From positions 772-41,110 of the forward strand of contig JAHEKM010000200.1 in the NCBI GenBank assembly GCA_024638325.1: 40,339 bases of DNA, written 5' to 3'. This stretch comes from Gemmatimonadota bacterium. GTDB taxonomy: Bacteria > Gemmatimonadota > Gemmatimonadetes > Longimicrobiales > Gaopeijiaceae. Position numbers and translations under genes: made by a program. Under the pieces are notes generated by a model, which made no database searches, was not told the DNA's origin, and saw only the letters and a program-made list of their open reading frames with translations. Shown here one piece after another: positions 25,369 to 32,514 of this stretch (within the stretch, counting starts at the first letter, position 1; each line of letters opens with the position of its first letter).

Positions 25369-25653
25369 CTACTCGGCCTCCCGCCGGACGCGCCGCGTGA
25401 GCCCGAGGTCACCGAACTCGAAGTACTTCAGGACCGCGATGGTGCCGATGAAGTTGATGAGCGCGTACACCAGCGCGAGATCGAGGAACTCGGGGCGCCC
25501 CGTGAGGAAGCCGAGCGCCGCGATCAGCAGCACGGTCTTGGTTCCGAACATGTTCACCGCGAGCACGCGGTCGTAGACGGTCGGGCCGAGGAGCGCCCTG
25601 GTGAGCGCCATGGCCATGGACACGAGGATCCCGGCGGTCGCGACGACGAACAT
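25369..25653 (-). CDS. mnhF: Na+/H+ antiporter subunit F (MnhF/MrpF)
   Basis: The protein has 94 residues and three helices, the usual size. Conserved features are RALLGPTVYDRVLAVNMFGT (19-38), TVLLIAALGFLTGRPEFLDLALVYALINFIGT and the end AVLKYFEFG. It lies 12 bases after mnhE and abuts mnhG, the standard E-F-G order. Confidence 0.95.
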   Translation of the reverse strand: MFVVATAGILVSMAMALTRALLGPTVYDRVLAVNMFGTKTVLLIAALGFLTGRPEFLDLALVYALINFIGTIAVLKYFEFGDLGLTRRVRREAE

Positions 25654-25665
25654 CAGGAGCCCACC

Positions 25666-26139
25666 CTACCCTTGCTCGACTCGGGTGCAGCGTCGGTCCA
25701 TCGCCAGCTCCTCGTCCGTCTCGAGGTCGGCGGCCCGCAGCGCGTGGATCTGGAAGTCCTGGCCCTCGACGCCCGTCGTGATCGTCCCTGGCGTGAGCGT
25801 GATGGAGTTGGCGTAGATCGCCCTTCCCAGGTCGGTCTGCTGCGATCCGTGGAAGACGACCATGCGCGGGCTGATCGGCAGTTTCGGGTCAAGGATGACC
25901 TTCGCGACCTCGAGGTTGGCCACGAAGATCTCCTTCAACAGCCACGGCAGGTACAGGAACAGCCGCGCGACTACATGGAAGGGCACCCCCTCATGGTCGA
26001 TCATGTCCATGCGGTGGGCGATGTAGACGACCAGCACGCAGGATCCGACGCCGAAGCTGAGAAGCAGGGGCGTATAGTGGCCCGAAAGGGCCAGCCAAAA
26101 TCCGAAGAGCACCGCGCCCAGTCCGAACGCTCGGAGCAA
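25666..26139 (-). CDS. mnhE: Na+/H+ antiporter subunit E (MnhE/MrpE)
   Basis: The protein has 157 residues. Two or three N-terminal helices (about 5-45 and 57-75) are followed by a soluble domain with the family pattern LFLYLPWLLKEIFVANLEVA, then NSITLTPGTITTGVEGQDFQIHAL. The start codon is TTG 26139 behind GGGAAC; no ATG is available further upstream in frame. It is the first gene of the antiporter block, 73 bases after the lptE stop, so the block may have its own promoter there, although none was recognised. Confidence 0.92.
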   Translation of the reverse strand: MLRAFGLGAVLFGFWLALSGHYTPLLLSFGVGSCVLVVYIAHRMDMIDHEGVPFHVVARLFLYLPWLLKEIFVANLEVAKVILDPKLPISPRMVVFHGSQQTDLGRAIYANSITLTPGTITTGVEGQDFQIHALRAADLETDEELAMDRRCTRVEQG

Positions 26140-26212
26140 GCTCGTTCCCAGTCAGAGATCGTTGGGGAGAGCCGGGGAATGAACTGCCCTCAGGCTCTAA
26201 CGAGCGCGAATT

Positions 26213-26746
26213 CTACCAGTTGGACTGGGCCCCGTCCACAATGCGTTGGACTAGTAGCTCGATGGCCTCCGCGCGGCCCTCCAGCTCCGGTGCACCCTCA
26301 GCAAATTCGCCCTGCGCCTGGAGGTTACTCGACTCCCACAAGATCACGTTGTCGATGAGGTCGATGATCTCCACGGTGACGGCGATGCTCACCTGCCGTT
26401 GGACGACCTGCGCCGCCTGCCCCCGTCCTCCCGAAGTGTAGTTCGGGGTCACAACGTCGAAGCGCGTGATGGAGCCACGCACCACGGCGTCGGCCACATC
26501 GACACCGGCCGTGCGGATTCCGAGGGCGGAGGGGAGGTTGCTCAGCAGCTGATCGTACAGTTCGGCCGAAAGCTCGAAACGGCTCGTTTGATTGTCGAAC
26601 GGCTGGATGGCGATGGTCCGGATGTGCTCCGGAGGAAACGAGCCTGCCCGGAACGAGTAGTTGCACGCCGTCGCAGCCACGACTGCGACCAGCAGCCAGA
26701 CGAGGCGCAGCTTCGGATGCGTCGAACCACGCAGAGGGCCGTTCAC
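26213..26746 (-). CDS. lptE: LPS-assembly lipoprotein LptE
   Basis: The protein has 177 residues. LptE plugs the LptD barrel and helps place LPS in the outer membrane. The signal ends in VAATAC with Cys28 as lipid anchor, followed by the family-typical NYSFRAGSFPPEHIRTIAI and the PFDN element. DAVVRGSITRFD, the beta-strand QVSIAVTVEIID and WESSNL then follow. A C-terminal helix (EAIELLVQRIVDG) ends the protein. The GTG start overlaps the stop of the upstream lipoprotein gene (GTGA). Confidence 0.9.
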   Translation of the reverse strand: MNGPLRGSTHPKLRLVWLLVAVVAATACNYSFRAGSFPPEHIRTIAIQPFDNQTSRFELSAELYDQLLSNLPSALGIRTAGVDVADAVVRGSITRFDVVTPNYTSGGRGQAAQVVQRQVSIAVTVEIIDLIDNVILWESSNLQAQGEFAEGAPELEGRAEAIELLVQRIVDGAQSNW

Positions 26747-27444
26747 TGCGCCGGATCCCAGATGTCGTTACCGAACGAGGTGACTTGCTCCAAGGACCGC
26801 CTCACCAGGGTCAACTCCCTGAATTCGCTCAGGTTTCGGTAGGTCGCCTCCACGGGATACGGGTCCCCTTCGGTCATGGTAACCTCCACGCGCTGGACCA
26901 CGTGCCCGCCCTCCAACAGCTCCAAGGAACGCAAGCGTCCGCCGCTGGACTCGTAGTGGAGCTCCGTGCCGTCGGCGTACGCGTACCGCAGGCGGGTGGC
27001 GTCACCTTCGAGCCTGTCTCCGCCCAGGAGGCGCACGCCGTGGGGCCGGAAGATGCCGAGCACCCCCCACATCAGGTCCGTCGGAGGCAAAATATCGTCC
27101 CGCGACCCGGGGGGAAGCATGAGGTCGCCGTCGAGGAGCACGGCGCTGAGCACGGTCTCGAGGTCGTCCGTGAAGAGATCCAGCCTCGCGCGGTACGGCT
27201 CCTGAACACGCGCAACACCAACTCCCCGATGACGTTGCCTCGCTTCGTTCAAGCGCCACTCGAATTGAATCTGGAGTGGCCGACCCAGGCGGGTGTCGTC
27301 CTCGAGCCGGGACGCTACCCCGCTCGCGTCGGGGACAGACCCGATGACCGCGGGCCCGCCCGTCGCGCAGCCTGGCGTCAGCGTCAGGATCAGAAAGAGC
27401 GCGGCGAGGCGAGGCGCCGGAACGGGCAAGCGTGAGGTCGGCAT
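26743..27444 (-). CDS. outer-membrane lipoprotein, LolB/DUF4292-like fold suspected
   Basis: The protein has 233 residues. The signal contains LAALFLILTLTPGC with Cys26 as probable anchor. The mature sequence is a series of long beta-strands (PLQIQFEWRLNEARQR, GVGVARVQEPYRARLDLFT, TRLRYAYADGTELHYE, VVQRVEVTMTEG) like the LolA/LolB half-barrel used for carrying lipoproteins or lipids. This assignment is by pattern only. Coupling to lptE by a four-base overlap supports a role in outer-membrane building. ATG 27444 was chosen because the upstream part of the frame lies inside the divergent lpxH-like gene. Confidence 0.75.
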   Translation of the reverse strand: MPTSRLPVPAPRLAALFLILTLTPGCATGGPAVIGSVPDASGVASRLEDDTRLGRPLQIQFEWRLNEARQRHRGVGVARVQEPYRARLDLFTDDLETVLSAVLLDGDLMLPPGSRDDILPPTDLMWGVLGIFRPHGVRLLGGDRLEGDATRLRYAYADGTELHYESSGGRLRSLELLEGGHVVQRVEVTMTEGDPYPVEATYRNLSEFRELTLVRRSLEQVTSFGNDIWDPAQ

Positions 27445-27495
27445 GGTGGGCGTGCTACCCCTTCCGAGGCGCCGCGGTTCGTCGATACTTGTTGC

Positions 27496-28242
27496 GTGAA
27501 ACCCTCCAAGCCCGTGCTTCTGGCCTCGGACGTCCACCTCGGGGCCGCCCGCTCCAACCGGGAGCGTGACTTCCTCGACTGGCTCGACCACGCCGGCGAT
27601 TCGGCGGCGGAGATCATCCTGAACGGAGATCTCTTCGACTTCTGGTTCGAGTACCGCACGGGGACGACTCGGGGACACGACGCCGTCCTTGCGGCGCTGC
27701 GGCGCACCGCTGGCCGGGGTGTCCCGGTCACGCTGATGGGGGGGAACCACGACTGGTGGGGCGGACGGTACCTGACGGAGGAGATCGGGGTCGAGTTCCT
27801 GAAGGAACCCGTCGTTCGAGACATCGCCGGGAAGCGCGCCCTACTGGCCCACGGTGACGGGCTAGGCAAGGGCGACCTCCGGTACCGCGCCCTGCGCGCC
27901 GTGCTCCGCAACGGGCTCGCGCGGTGGGCGTTCGGCCTGCTCCCTCCCGAGCTCGGCGACGGCATCGCGCGCCGGGTCTCCAGGACCGAGCAAAAGTGGG
28001 AGGAGTGGGGCGAGAAGCAGCGGAACCGGTCCGAGGCCCTTCAGCGCTGGGCCGAGGCCCGCTTGGCCGAGGACGCGGAACTCGACCTCGTCCTCCTGGG
28101 TCACACGCACGAGCCACGCCTTCGTGAGGTCGCCGAAGGACGCTGGTACGTGAACTCCGGGGACTGGGTGCGACACCGGAGCTACGTGATCCTCGAGACC
28201 GGATGTGCACCGAGGCTATGCGAATGGACCGGGTCGCCATGA
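27496..28242 (+). CDS. lpxH: UDP-2,3-diacylglucosamine diphosphatase, LpxH-like metallophosphoesterase
   Basis: The protein has 248 residues. It would cleave UDP-2,3-diacylglucosamine to lipid X in lipid A synthesis. The metallophosphoesterase set is complete: D-x-H in ASDVHLG (12, 14), GDLFD with Asp45, GNHD with Asn84 and His85, AHGD with His119, and GHTH near 202-205. The NGDLFDFWFEY block is typical of the LpxH group. Start is GTG 27496. It is divergent from the lipoprotein/lptE genes with about 50 bases between, and overlaps the DUF5683 gene (ATGA). Confidence 0.87.
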   Translation: MKPSKPVLLASDVHLGAARSNRERDFLDWLDHAGDSAAEIILNGDLFDFWFEYRTGTTRGHDAVLAALRRTAGRGVPVTLMGGNHDWWGGRYLTEEIGVEFLKEPVVRDIAGKRALLAHGDGLGKGDLRYRALRAVLRNGLARWAFGLLPPELGDGIARRVSRTEQKWEEWGEKQRNRSEALQRWAEARLAEDAELDLVLLGHTHEPRLREVAEGRWYVNSGDWVRHRSYVILETGCAPRLCEWTGSP

Positions 28243-28868
28243 GCCGCAACGTGTGGGCGCGTCCGAGATGGTCGGGCGCCTATGTGGCTGTCGCGCTCCT
28301 CTCGGGGGCGGCTTCCGTGTCCGCGCAGAATGCGCCCGCCGGGTCGGACGTGCCTGCGGCCGCAGCGGTCCGGCAGGCGCTCCAGGAGCCGCTGGCCGTT
28401 TCGCCTGGTGGGGCCTTCCTCCGGGCGGTTCTCGTGCCCGGCTGGGGCCACGTCGCCATCGGGTCGCATACCCGTGGAGGCTTCTACTTCGCGCTGGAGG
28501 CGGCCACGGCCTACGCCTTCCTTCGGACCCGTGCCCGGTTGTCCGAGGCTCGCGAGCGCGCCGACCTTCGTGAGAGCGTGCTGCGCGCCCGCCTGACCAC
28601 CGAGGGTGTCACGGAGCCGGAGGACATCGAGGCCGCGCTCGACGGGGACGAGACGCTTTCCGGGTTCCGCGACCTCGTGGAGTCACGCGAAGGCCAGAAC
28701 GAAGACCTCGTCGCGTGGGGCATCTTCCTACTGTTCCTCTCGGGCGCGGACGCCTACGTCTCGGCGCATCTGGGGCGCTTCCCGGAGCCCATCCAGGTGC
28801 AGGTCACGCCGGTCGGCTCCGACCGGGCCGAGGTCGGCCTCCGCGTCAGGATGCCACGACCCTTCTGA
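28239..28868 (+). CDS. DUF5683-type membrane protein
   Basis: The protein has 209 residues with a signal peptide ending near SVSAQ (residue 30). A conserved block SPGGAFLRAVLVPGWGHVAIG resembles the SP-x-x-A-x-x-x-S-x-x-x-P-G-x-G-Q motif of DUF5683, found in many FCB-group bacteria. Two membrane segments seem present (about 84-95 in GGFYFALEAATAYAF, and near 162-180 in VAWGIFLLFLSGADAYVSAHL), separated by an acidic helix region. Start was chosen at ATG 28239, which overlaps the stop of the lpxH-like gene. Function unknown, probably envelope-related. Confidence 0.78.
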   Translation: MSRNVWARPRWSGAYVAVALLSGAASVSAQNAPAGSDVPAAAAVRQALQEPLAVSPGGAFLRAVLVPGWGHVAIGSHTRGGFYFALEAATAYAFLRTRARLSEARERADLRESVLRARLTTEGVTEPEDIEAALDGDETLSGFRDLVESREGQNEDLVAWGIFLLFLSGADAYVSAHLGRFPEPIQVQVTPVGSDRAEVGLRVRMPRPF

Positions 28869-28906
28869 ACCGGCGGCCGTCCCTTGCCGTCCGGTGGTGA
28901 GGCGGG

Positions 28907-29003
28907 TGGCGGGAGCGTGTGGGAATCGAACCCACCCACCCGGGTTTTAGCCGGGCTGCACGGTTTTGAAGACCGCCGGAGACACCAGTCCCCCTCCGCC
29001 CCC
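28907..29003 (-). tRNA. selC: tRNA-Sec(UCA), selenocysteine tRNA
   Basis: A 97-nt tRNA with all special marks of bacterial selC. The 8-base acceptor arm GGGGGCGG (29003-28996) faces ACGCTCCC. The D arm has a 6-bp stem with the four-base loop TGGT (GGGGAC-TGGT-GTCTCC). The anticodon arm GCGGT-CTTCAAA-ACCGT gives anticodon TCA. A long variable arm (GCCCGG / CCGGGT) and the T arm GTGGG-TTCGATT-CCCAC follow. GCCA is encoded at the 3' end. It implies that UGA is read as selenocysteine in some genes of this organism. It lies 46 bases after the acyltransferase gene on the same strand; selA, selB and selD are not in the window. Confidence 0.95.
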
Positions 29004-29049
29004 TTCGAGCCCACCCACGTCCGGTGACGGCCAGACGATAGGCACCCGC

Positions 29050-30411
29050 TCAAGAACCGCCAAGGGCCGACCCCCGTGAGGACGCCGTCCACTCCTCCAC
29101 CAGCGCGTCGAACTCTGCGACGAGGTGCTTTCGCAGGCCGGCCAAGCGATCTCGGCCGCGGCTCAGGCGGCGCGCCCGTCGGAACACGCGCACGTCCTCG
29201 CGCACAGTGGCCTGGCGGTCCCTCCACGCGATGGCAGCCAGCCCCGCGACAGGTAGCGCGATCAGGACGACCAGCGCCGGGCGAAGCCCCCACCAGAACC
29301 AGCTCGCCGTGGTCAACAGTGCGAGCCAGACCGGGAAGCCGACCAGAGCCGTGGACAGCTTGTACGTGGCGACCTGGTCGAGCTTCGGGCTGAAGCGCGG
29401 GACCACCGTCTGCGACAGCTTCAGCGGTACGAACCAGAGCGCGAAGCCGAGGAGAGCCACCGGCAGCACGAGCGTCAGCAACAGGAGCTGCCTCGCTGAA
29501 TAGACGAGCACACGGCCCGGACGGTACCTCCGCGGCACATCCCCCTCCCTCGCGCCGAAGAGCGTGAGCAGGCGCATGTACCGCCGCACGTCCGCGCTGA
29601 GCTCTTCCGCTCGCTCGGGATCGGTCGCACGGAGCCAGCGGACGCCTTCTGCGAACCGTTGAAGCCGCGGGAGCCGCTCCGCCATCCGTTCGCGTTCGCG
29701 CGGCCGCGCCAGCTTCTTCTCCCTCGCGTAGAGACGCTCGGCCACGTCGACCAGCTCCTGGTCCTCCGGATGATCGAAGTTGAGCGTGAGCGACTCGAGC
29801 CGCTCCTGGATGACCGCGGTCAGCTCCCGGGCACCGTCGCGCTCGTCGGCCTCGTACGTGGCCCTGAACTCGCTCACCGCAATCGGCTCGCCGAACGCGG
29901 CCACGGCACGACCTCGAAAGGCCGACTTGCGGAGGTAGGTGAGGCCCACGGGCTGGATGCGAACGCCCAAGCTCCAGCCGCTCCGAGCCTCGGCCATGAG
30001 CGCGATCCTGGCTGCCCCGGTGCGAAGTGGCGACAGCGATGGCTCCGAGTGGCTACGCCCCTCCGGGTAGATCTGCACCGCCCCACCGTCCTGTAGCACC
30101 TCGATCGCGGCGTCGAAGGTGCTGTCGTTCAGGTGCGTGAGCTCGGGGTTGTCCTCCCGGCGATAGACAGGCAGGCCGCCGAGGCCACGGAGCACGGTGC
30201 CCACCAGGGCCTGCTCGAAGAGCGGTGCCTTGGCCAAGGGGCGCGTGGGTCGTCCAGCAGTGCGGAAGATGACCAGGGGATCGATCAGCGAGTTGGGGTG
30301 GTTCGCGGTCACGAGCACCGGTCCCTCTACCAGCTTCGGGCCCGTACGCTCGAGGTCGTAGAAGACGGAGACCGCCCACCCCACCAGCTTCGTGATGATC
30401 CGCGGTAGCAT
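29050..30411 (-). CDS. PlsC-superfamily acyltransferase, yeast GPAT (Gpt2/Sct1)-like
   Basis: The protein has 453 residues. It probably transfers an acyl chain to glycerol-3-phosphate or lysophosphatidate. The catalytic motif is ANHPNSLIDPL (His38, Asp44), with a longer spacing than the usual H-x4-D; the substrate motif is IYPEGRSHSEPSLSPLRTG (114-132). This pair resembles the eukaryotic Gpt2/Sct1 branch. The C-terminal half has several membrane helices (about 325-350 and 370-415) and a basic tail. Start is ATG 30411 with GAGG upstream. It is divergent from deoC with a 45-base gap. Confidence 0.85.
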   Translation of the reverse strand: MLPRIITKLVGWAVSVFYDLERTGPKLVEGPVLVTANHPNSLIDPLVIFRTAGRPTRPLAKAPLFEQALVGTVLRGLGGLPVYRREDNPELTHLNDSTFDAAIEVLQDGGAVQIYPEGRSHSEPSLSPLRTGAARIALMAEARSGWSLGVRIQPVGLTYLRKSAFRGRAVAAFGEPIAVSEFRATYEADERDGARELTAVIQERLESLTLNFDHPEDQELVDVAERLYAREKKLARPRERERMAERLPRLQRFAEGVRWLRATDPERAEELSADVRRYMRLLTLFGAREGDVPRRYRPGRVLVYSARQLLLLTLVLPVALLGFALWFVPLKLSQTVVPRFSPKLDQVATYKLSTALVGFPVWLALLTTASWFWWGLRPALVVLIALPVAGLAAIAWRDRQATVREDVRVFRRARRLSRGRDRLAGLRKHLVAEFDALVEEWTASSRGSALGGS

Positions 30412-30456
30412 CGATCCTCGTTGTTCGTCGGCGACGGGGCGAACATACTGGGCGGG

Positions 30457-31371
30457 ATGACCTCGTCGAAACCCGCAGCGGACAGCCCGCCGCGCAACGC
30501 CGGAACGGACCTGCGACCGGAGTGGCTCGGTGCGCTCGAGCACGCGGCGGACCATGCGGACGAGCGGGCCCGGGGCCTGGCGGGTGCTTTCGGCCACGGT
30601 CCCGAAACCCGGAACCTGCTGATGCTGGCGGTGCGGCTCCTCGACCTCACGTCACTCGGCGAATCGGACGACGACGAGTCCGTGCGGCAGCTGTGTGCCC
30701 GCGCGATCCATCCGCTGGGTACGGACCAAACCTCTCACGTGGCAGCCGTATGCGTGTGGGACCGTTTCGTTGCGACGGCGCGCCGTGCCCTGGACGGTCA
30801 CGCCGTCCGCACCGCCGCCGTGGCCGGAGGCTTCCCCGTCGCGCACCCGCGGCTGGACGATCGGGTCGCTGCCGTCCGCGACGCGGTGGCCGACGGCGCC
30901 CACGAGATCGACCTGGTCATCGACCGCCGGCTCGCGCGCGCGGGGGAGTGGGCACGCCTCTACGACGAGCTGCGTGCGCTCCGTGAAGCGTGCGGACCGG
31001 CGAGTCTGAAGGTGATTCTGGCCGCCGGCGACCTCGGTCCCCTGCGGTCGGTCGCGTCGGCCGCTCTGGTGAGCTGCATGGCCGGAGCCGACTTCATCAA
31101 GACCTCGACCGGTCGTGAGGTCGTCAACGCGACGCTTCCGGTAGGCTCGGTCATGGCGGGAGCGATCCGCGCCTACCTGGATCGCTCCGGGTACGTCGTG
31201 GGCATCAAGCCAGCCGGAGGCATTCGTACGGCGGAGCAGGCCCTCGGCTGGATTGCATTGGTCGAGCGCGAGCTCGGGCCGGACTGGCTGACGCCGGATC
31301 GCTTTCGTATCGGTGCCTCGTCGCTGCTGGACGACCTGCGCGAGCGGCTCCTGGAGGCCGGACGAGGTTGA
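30457..31371 (+). CDS. deoC: deoxyribose-phosphate aldolase
   Basis: The protein has 304 residues. It splits 2-deoxyribose 5-phosphate into glyceraldehyde 3-phosphate and acetaldehyde in deoxynucleoside breakdown. It has a TIM barrel with Schiff-base Lys215 in GADFIKTSTG and helper residues Lys185 (SLKVILAAGDL) and Asp152 (HEIDLVID). The N-terminal extension of about 60 residues makes it longer than the short bacterial type (~220-260), like the long/eukaryote-type DERA. ATG 30457 is taken as start; an in-frame TTG at 30421 is less likely because it lies in the presumed shared promoter. Confidence 0.9.
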   Translation: MTSSKPAADSPPRNAGTDLRPEWLGALEHAADHADERARGLAGAFGHGPETRNLLMLAVRLLDLTSLGESDDDESVRQLCARAIHPLGTDQTSHVAAVCVWDRFVATARRALDGHAVRTAAVAGGFPVAHPRLDDRVAAVRDAVADGAHEIDLVIDRRLARAGEWARLYDELRALREACGPASLKVILAAGDLGPLRSVASAALVSCMAGADFIKTSTGREVVNATLPVGSVMAGAIRAYLDRSGYVVGIKPAGGIRTAEQALGWIALVERELGPDWLTPDRFRIGASSLLDDLRERLLEAGRG

Positions 31372-31464
31372 GAGCTCGCTCCCCCACGACGACGTTGCGC
31401 GTCCTACGCGGGCCCCGTACGCTTCGTGGTACAGAGCCGACATCGCCGCTACCCGGGAGGTTCC

Positions 31465-31947
31465 ATGCAGGCCTCGGCACGCACCACGGTCCTCGCGCTC
31501 CTAACGGTGGCGGCTACGGCCTGCGCCTCCGGCCCGATCTCCGAATCCTCAGCGGGGGTCGGACCCCTTCCGGGGAACAACCACACGGGCGGCATGGTCC
31601 TGTCCGGGCCCGACCTGTACGAGCACAACGGCAGTCTGCTGCGCTACCTGTACGCTCGCGTTCCGGGCATGACCGTGGACTACGGATCGCCGGTGTGCCC
31701 GAAGGTCTACATCCGGAGCCGCAAGAGCCTGATGGGCTCCAATGACCCGATCGTGTACGTGGACGGAGCGAGGACGGCCAACAGCTGCGTCCTCGAAGAC
31801 CTGTACACCAGGGACATCAGCCGAGTCGAGGTCTATCCCATGGGCGTGACGAACCGACCCGGCTACGAGCACCACCCGAACGGGCTCATCCTGGTCTTCG
31901 TCCGCAATGGCCCCGAAGGCTTCAATCGGTCGCGTGTGAGCGGCTGA
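31465..31947 (+). CDS. lipoprotein with TonB plug-like domain
   Basis: The protein has 160 residues. The signal ends in VAATAC with Cys20 as lipid anchor; ATG 31465 follows GGGAGG. After a Gly/Ser/Asn linker, residues about 60-155 resemble the plug domain of TonB-dependent receptors without a barrel: LLRYLYARVPGMTVDYG, KVYIRSRKSLMG, DPIVYVDGAR, DISRVEVYPMG and LILVFVRNG. In SusC-like receptors the same order holds the L-x-G-x-x-P-G, I-R-G and V-x-V-D-G motifs. Two Cys may form a disulfide. It is convergent with a second such gene. Confidence 0.75.
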   Translation: MQASARTTVLALLTVAATACASGPISESSAGVGPLPGNNHTGGMVLSGPDLYEHNGSLLRYLYARVPGMTVDYGSPVCPKVYIRSRKSLMGSNDPIVYVDGARTANSCVLEDLYTRDISRVEVYPMGVTNRPGYEHHPNGLILVFVRNGPEGFNRSRVSG

Positions 31948-31954
31948 GCGCCAC

Positions 31955-31975
31955 GCGCCGGCGCGATGCCGGCGC
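31955..31975. terminator. hairpin between two convergent genes
   Basis: GCGCCGGC (31955-31962) pairs with GCCGGCGC (31968-31975) around a five-base loop; flanking bases extend it by one pair. No T-run follows on either strand, so termination here is possible but weakly supported. Confidence 0.35.
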
Positions 31976-31993
31976 GCACGGACGACTCCTGTC

Positions 31994-32407
31994 CTAGCGA
32001 GGACGCGTCGAGACTAAGATCGCGCCGTTGAGGTGGTTGGCACCCCAACGTTGAGTCGCTTCTGGCGCGGAGTAGAACTGGATGTACTGCACCGAAGCCA
32101 GTCCAACGCGGCGCAGCGCGTCGACTCCGCCCAGGCGCGCATTGTCCATATAGACCACAATGCCCTGCTCGCCCGCGGCCTGTCGGACCGTGTTGATGCC
32201 CCGGGTCTGAAGCCACTGCGGACGACGGTTGCGAACTACGTCGTAGGCCACCGACGTGTTGCTGTCCAAGATCTCTTCGCGCAAAAGGAAATCCGGGTCC
32301 GACATGGGATTGGACCCGGCGCCCGGGACCGAGCTGCCCTGCCCCGACCCACAAGCGGTGAGGAGCGCAATAACGAACGGTGTGGCCCATCCGGCCCGTG
32401 ATCTCAT
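31994..32407 (-). CDS. lipoprotein with TonB plug-like domain, second copy
   Basis: The protein has 137 residues. The signal ends in IALLTAC with Cys19; ATG 32407 follows GGAGGAG. The mature part again resembles a lone plug domain: AYDVVRNRRPQWLQTRG, IVVYMDNARLGG, LRRVGLASVQYIQFYS, then GAILVSTRPR, matching the L-x-x-x-R-P-x-W-L, V-Y-x-D, I-x-x-I-x-x-Y and G-x-I-x-V-x-T pattern. It follows the susC-susD genes on the same strand but behind a strong terminator, so it probably has its own promoter. Confidence 0.75.
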   Translation of the reverse strand: MRSRAGWATPFVIALLTACGSGQGSSVPGAGSNPMSDPDFLLREEILDSNTSVAYDVVRNRRPQWLQTRGINTVRQAAGEQGIVVYMDNARLGGVDALRRVGLASVQYIQFYSAPEATQRWGANHLNGAILVSTRPR

Positions 32408-32445
32408 GACTCCTCCTCCGACTCTGTAGGACCCCATATACAACC

Positions 32446-32487
32446 AAAAAGCGAGGCGGCGGCGGCGCAACCTGCGCCGCCGCCGCC
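32446..32487 (-). terminator. strong rho-independent terminator after susD
   Basis: On the minus strand a perfect 15-bp stem of GGC repeats (32487-32473 with 32469-32455, three-base loop) is followed by TCGC and five T (32450-32446). It lies 27 bases after the susD stop and ends the susC-susD unit. Confidence 0.92.
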
Positions 32488-32514
32488 CGTACTGCTCACT
32501 TCATCCTGCGACCA

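Noticed and set aside
28910-29000. Interpretation as tRNA-Ser or tRNA-Leu because of the long variable arm
   Set aside because: The anticodon is TCA and the D arm has a 6-bp stem with a four-base loop, both specific to tRNA-Sec.
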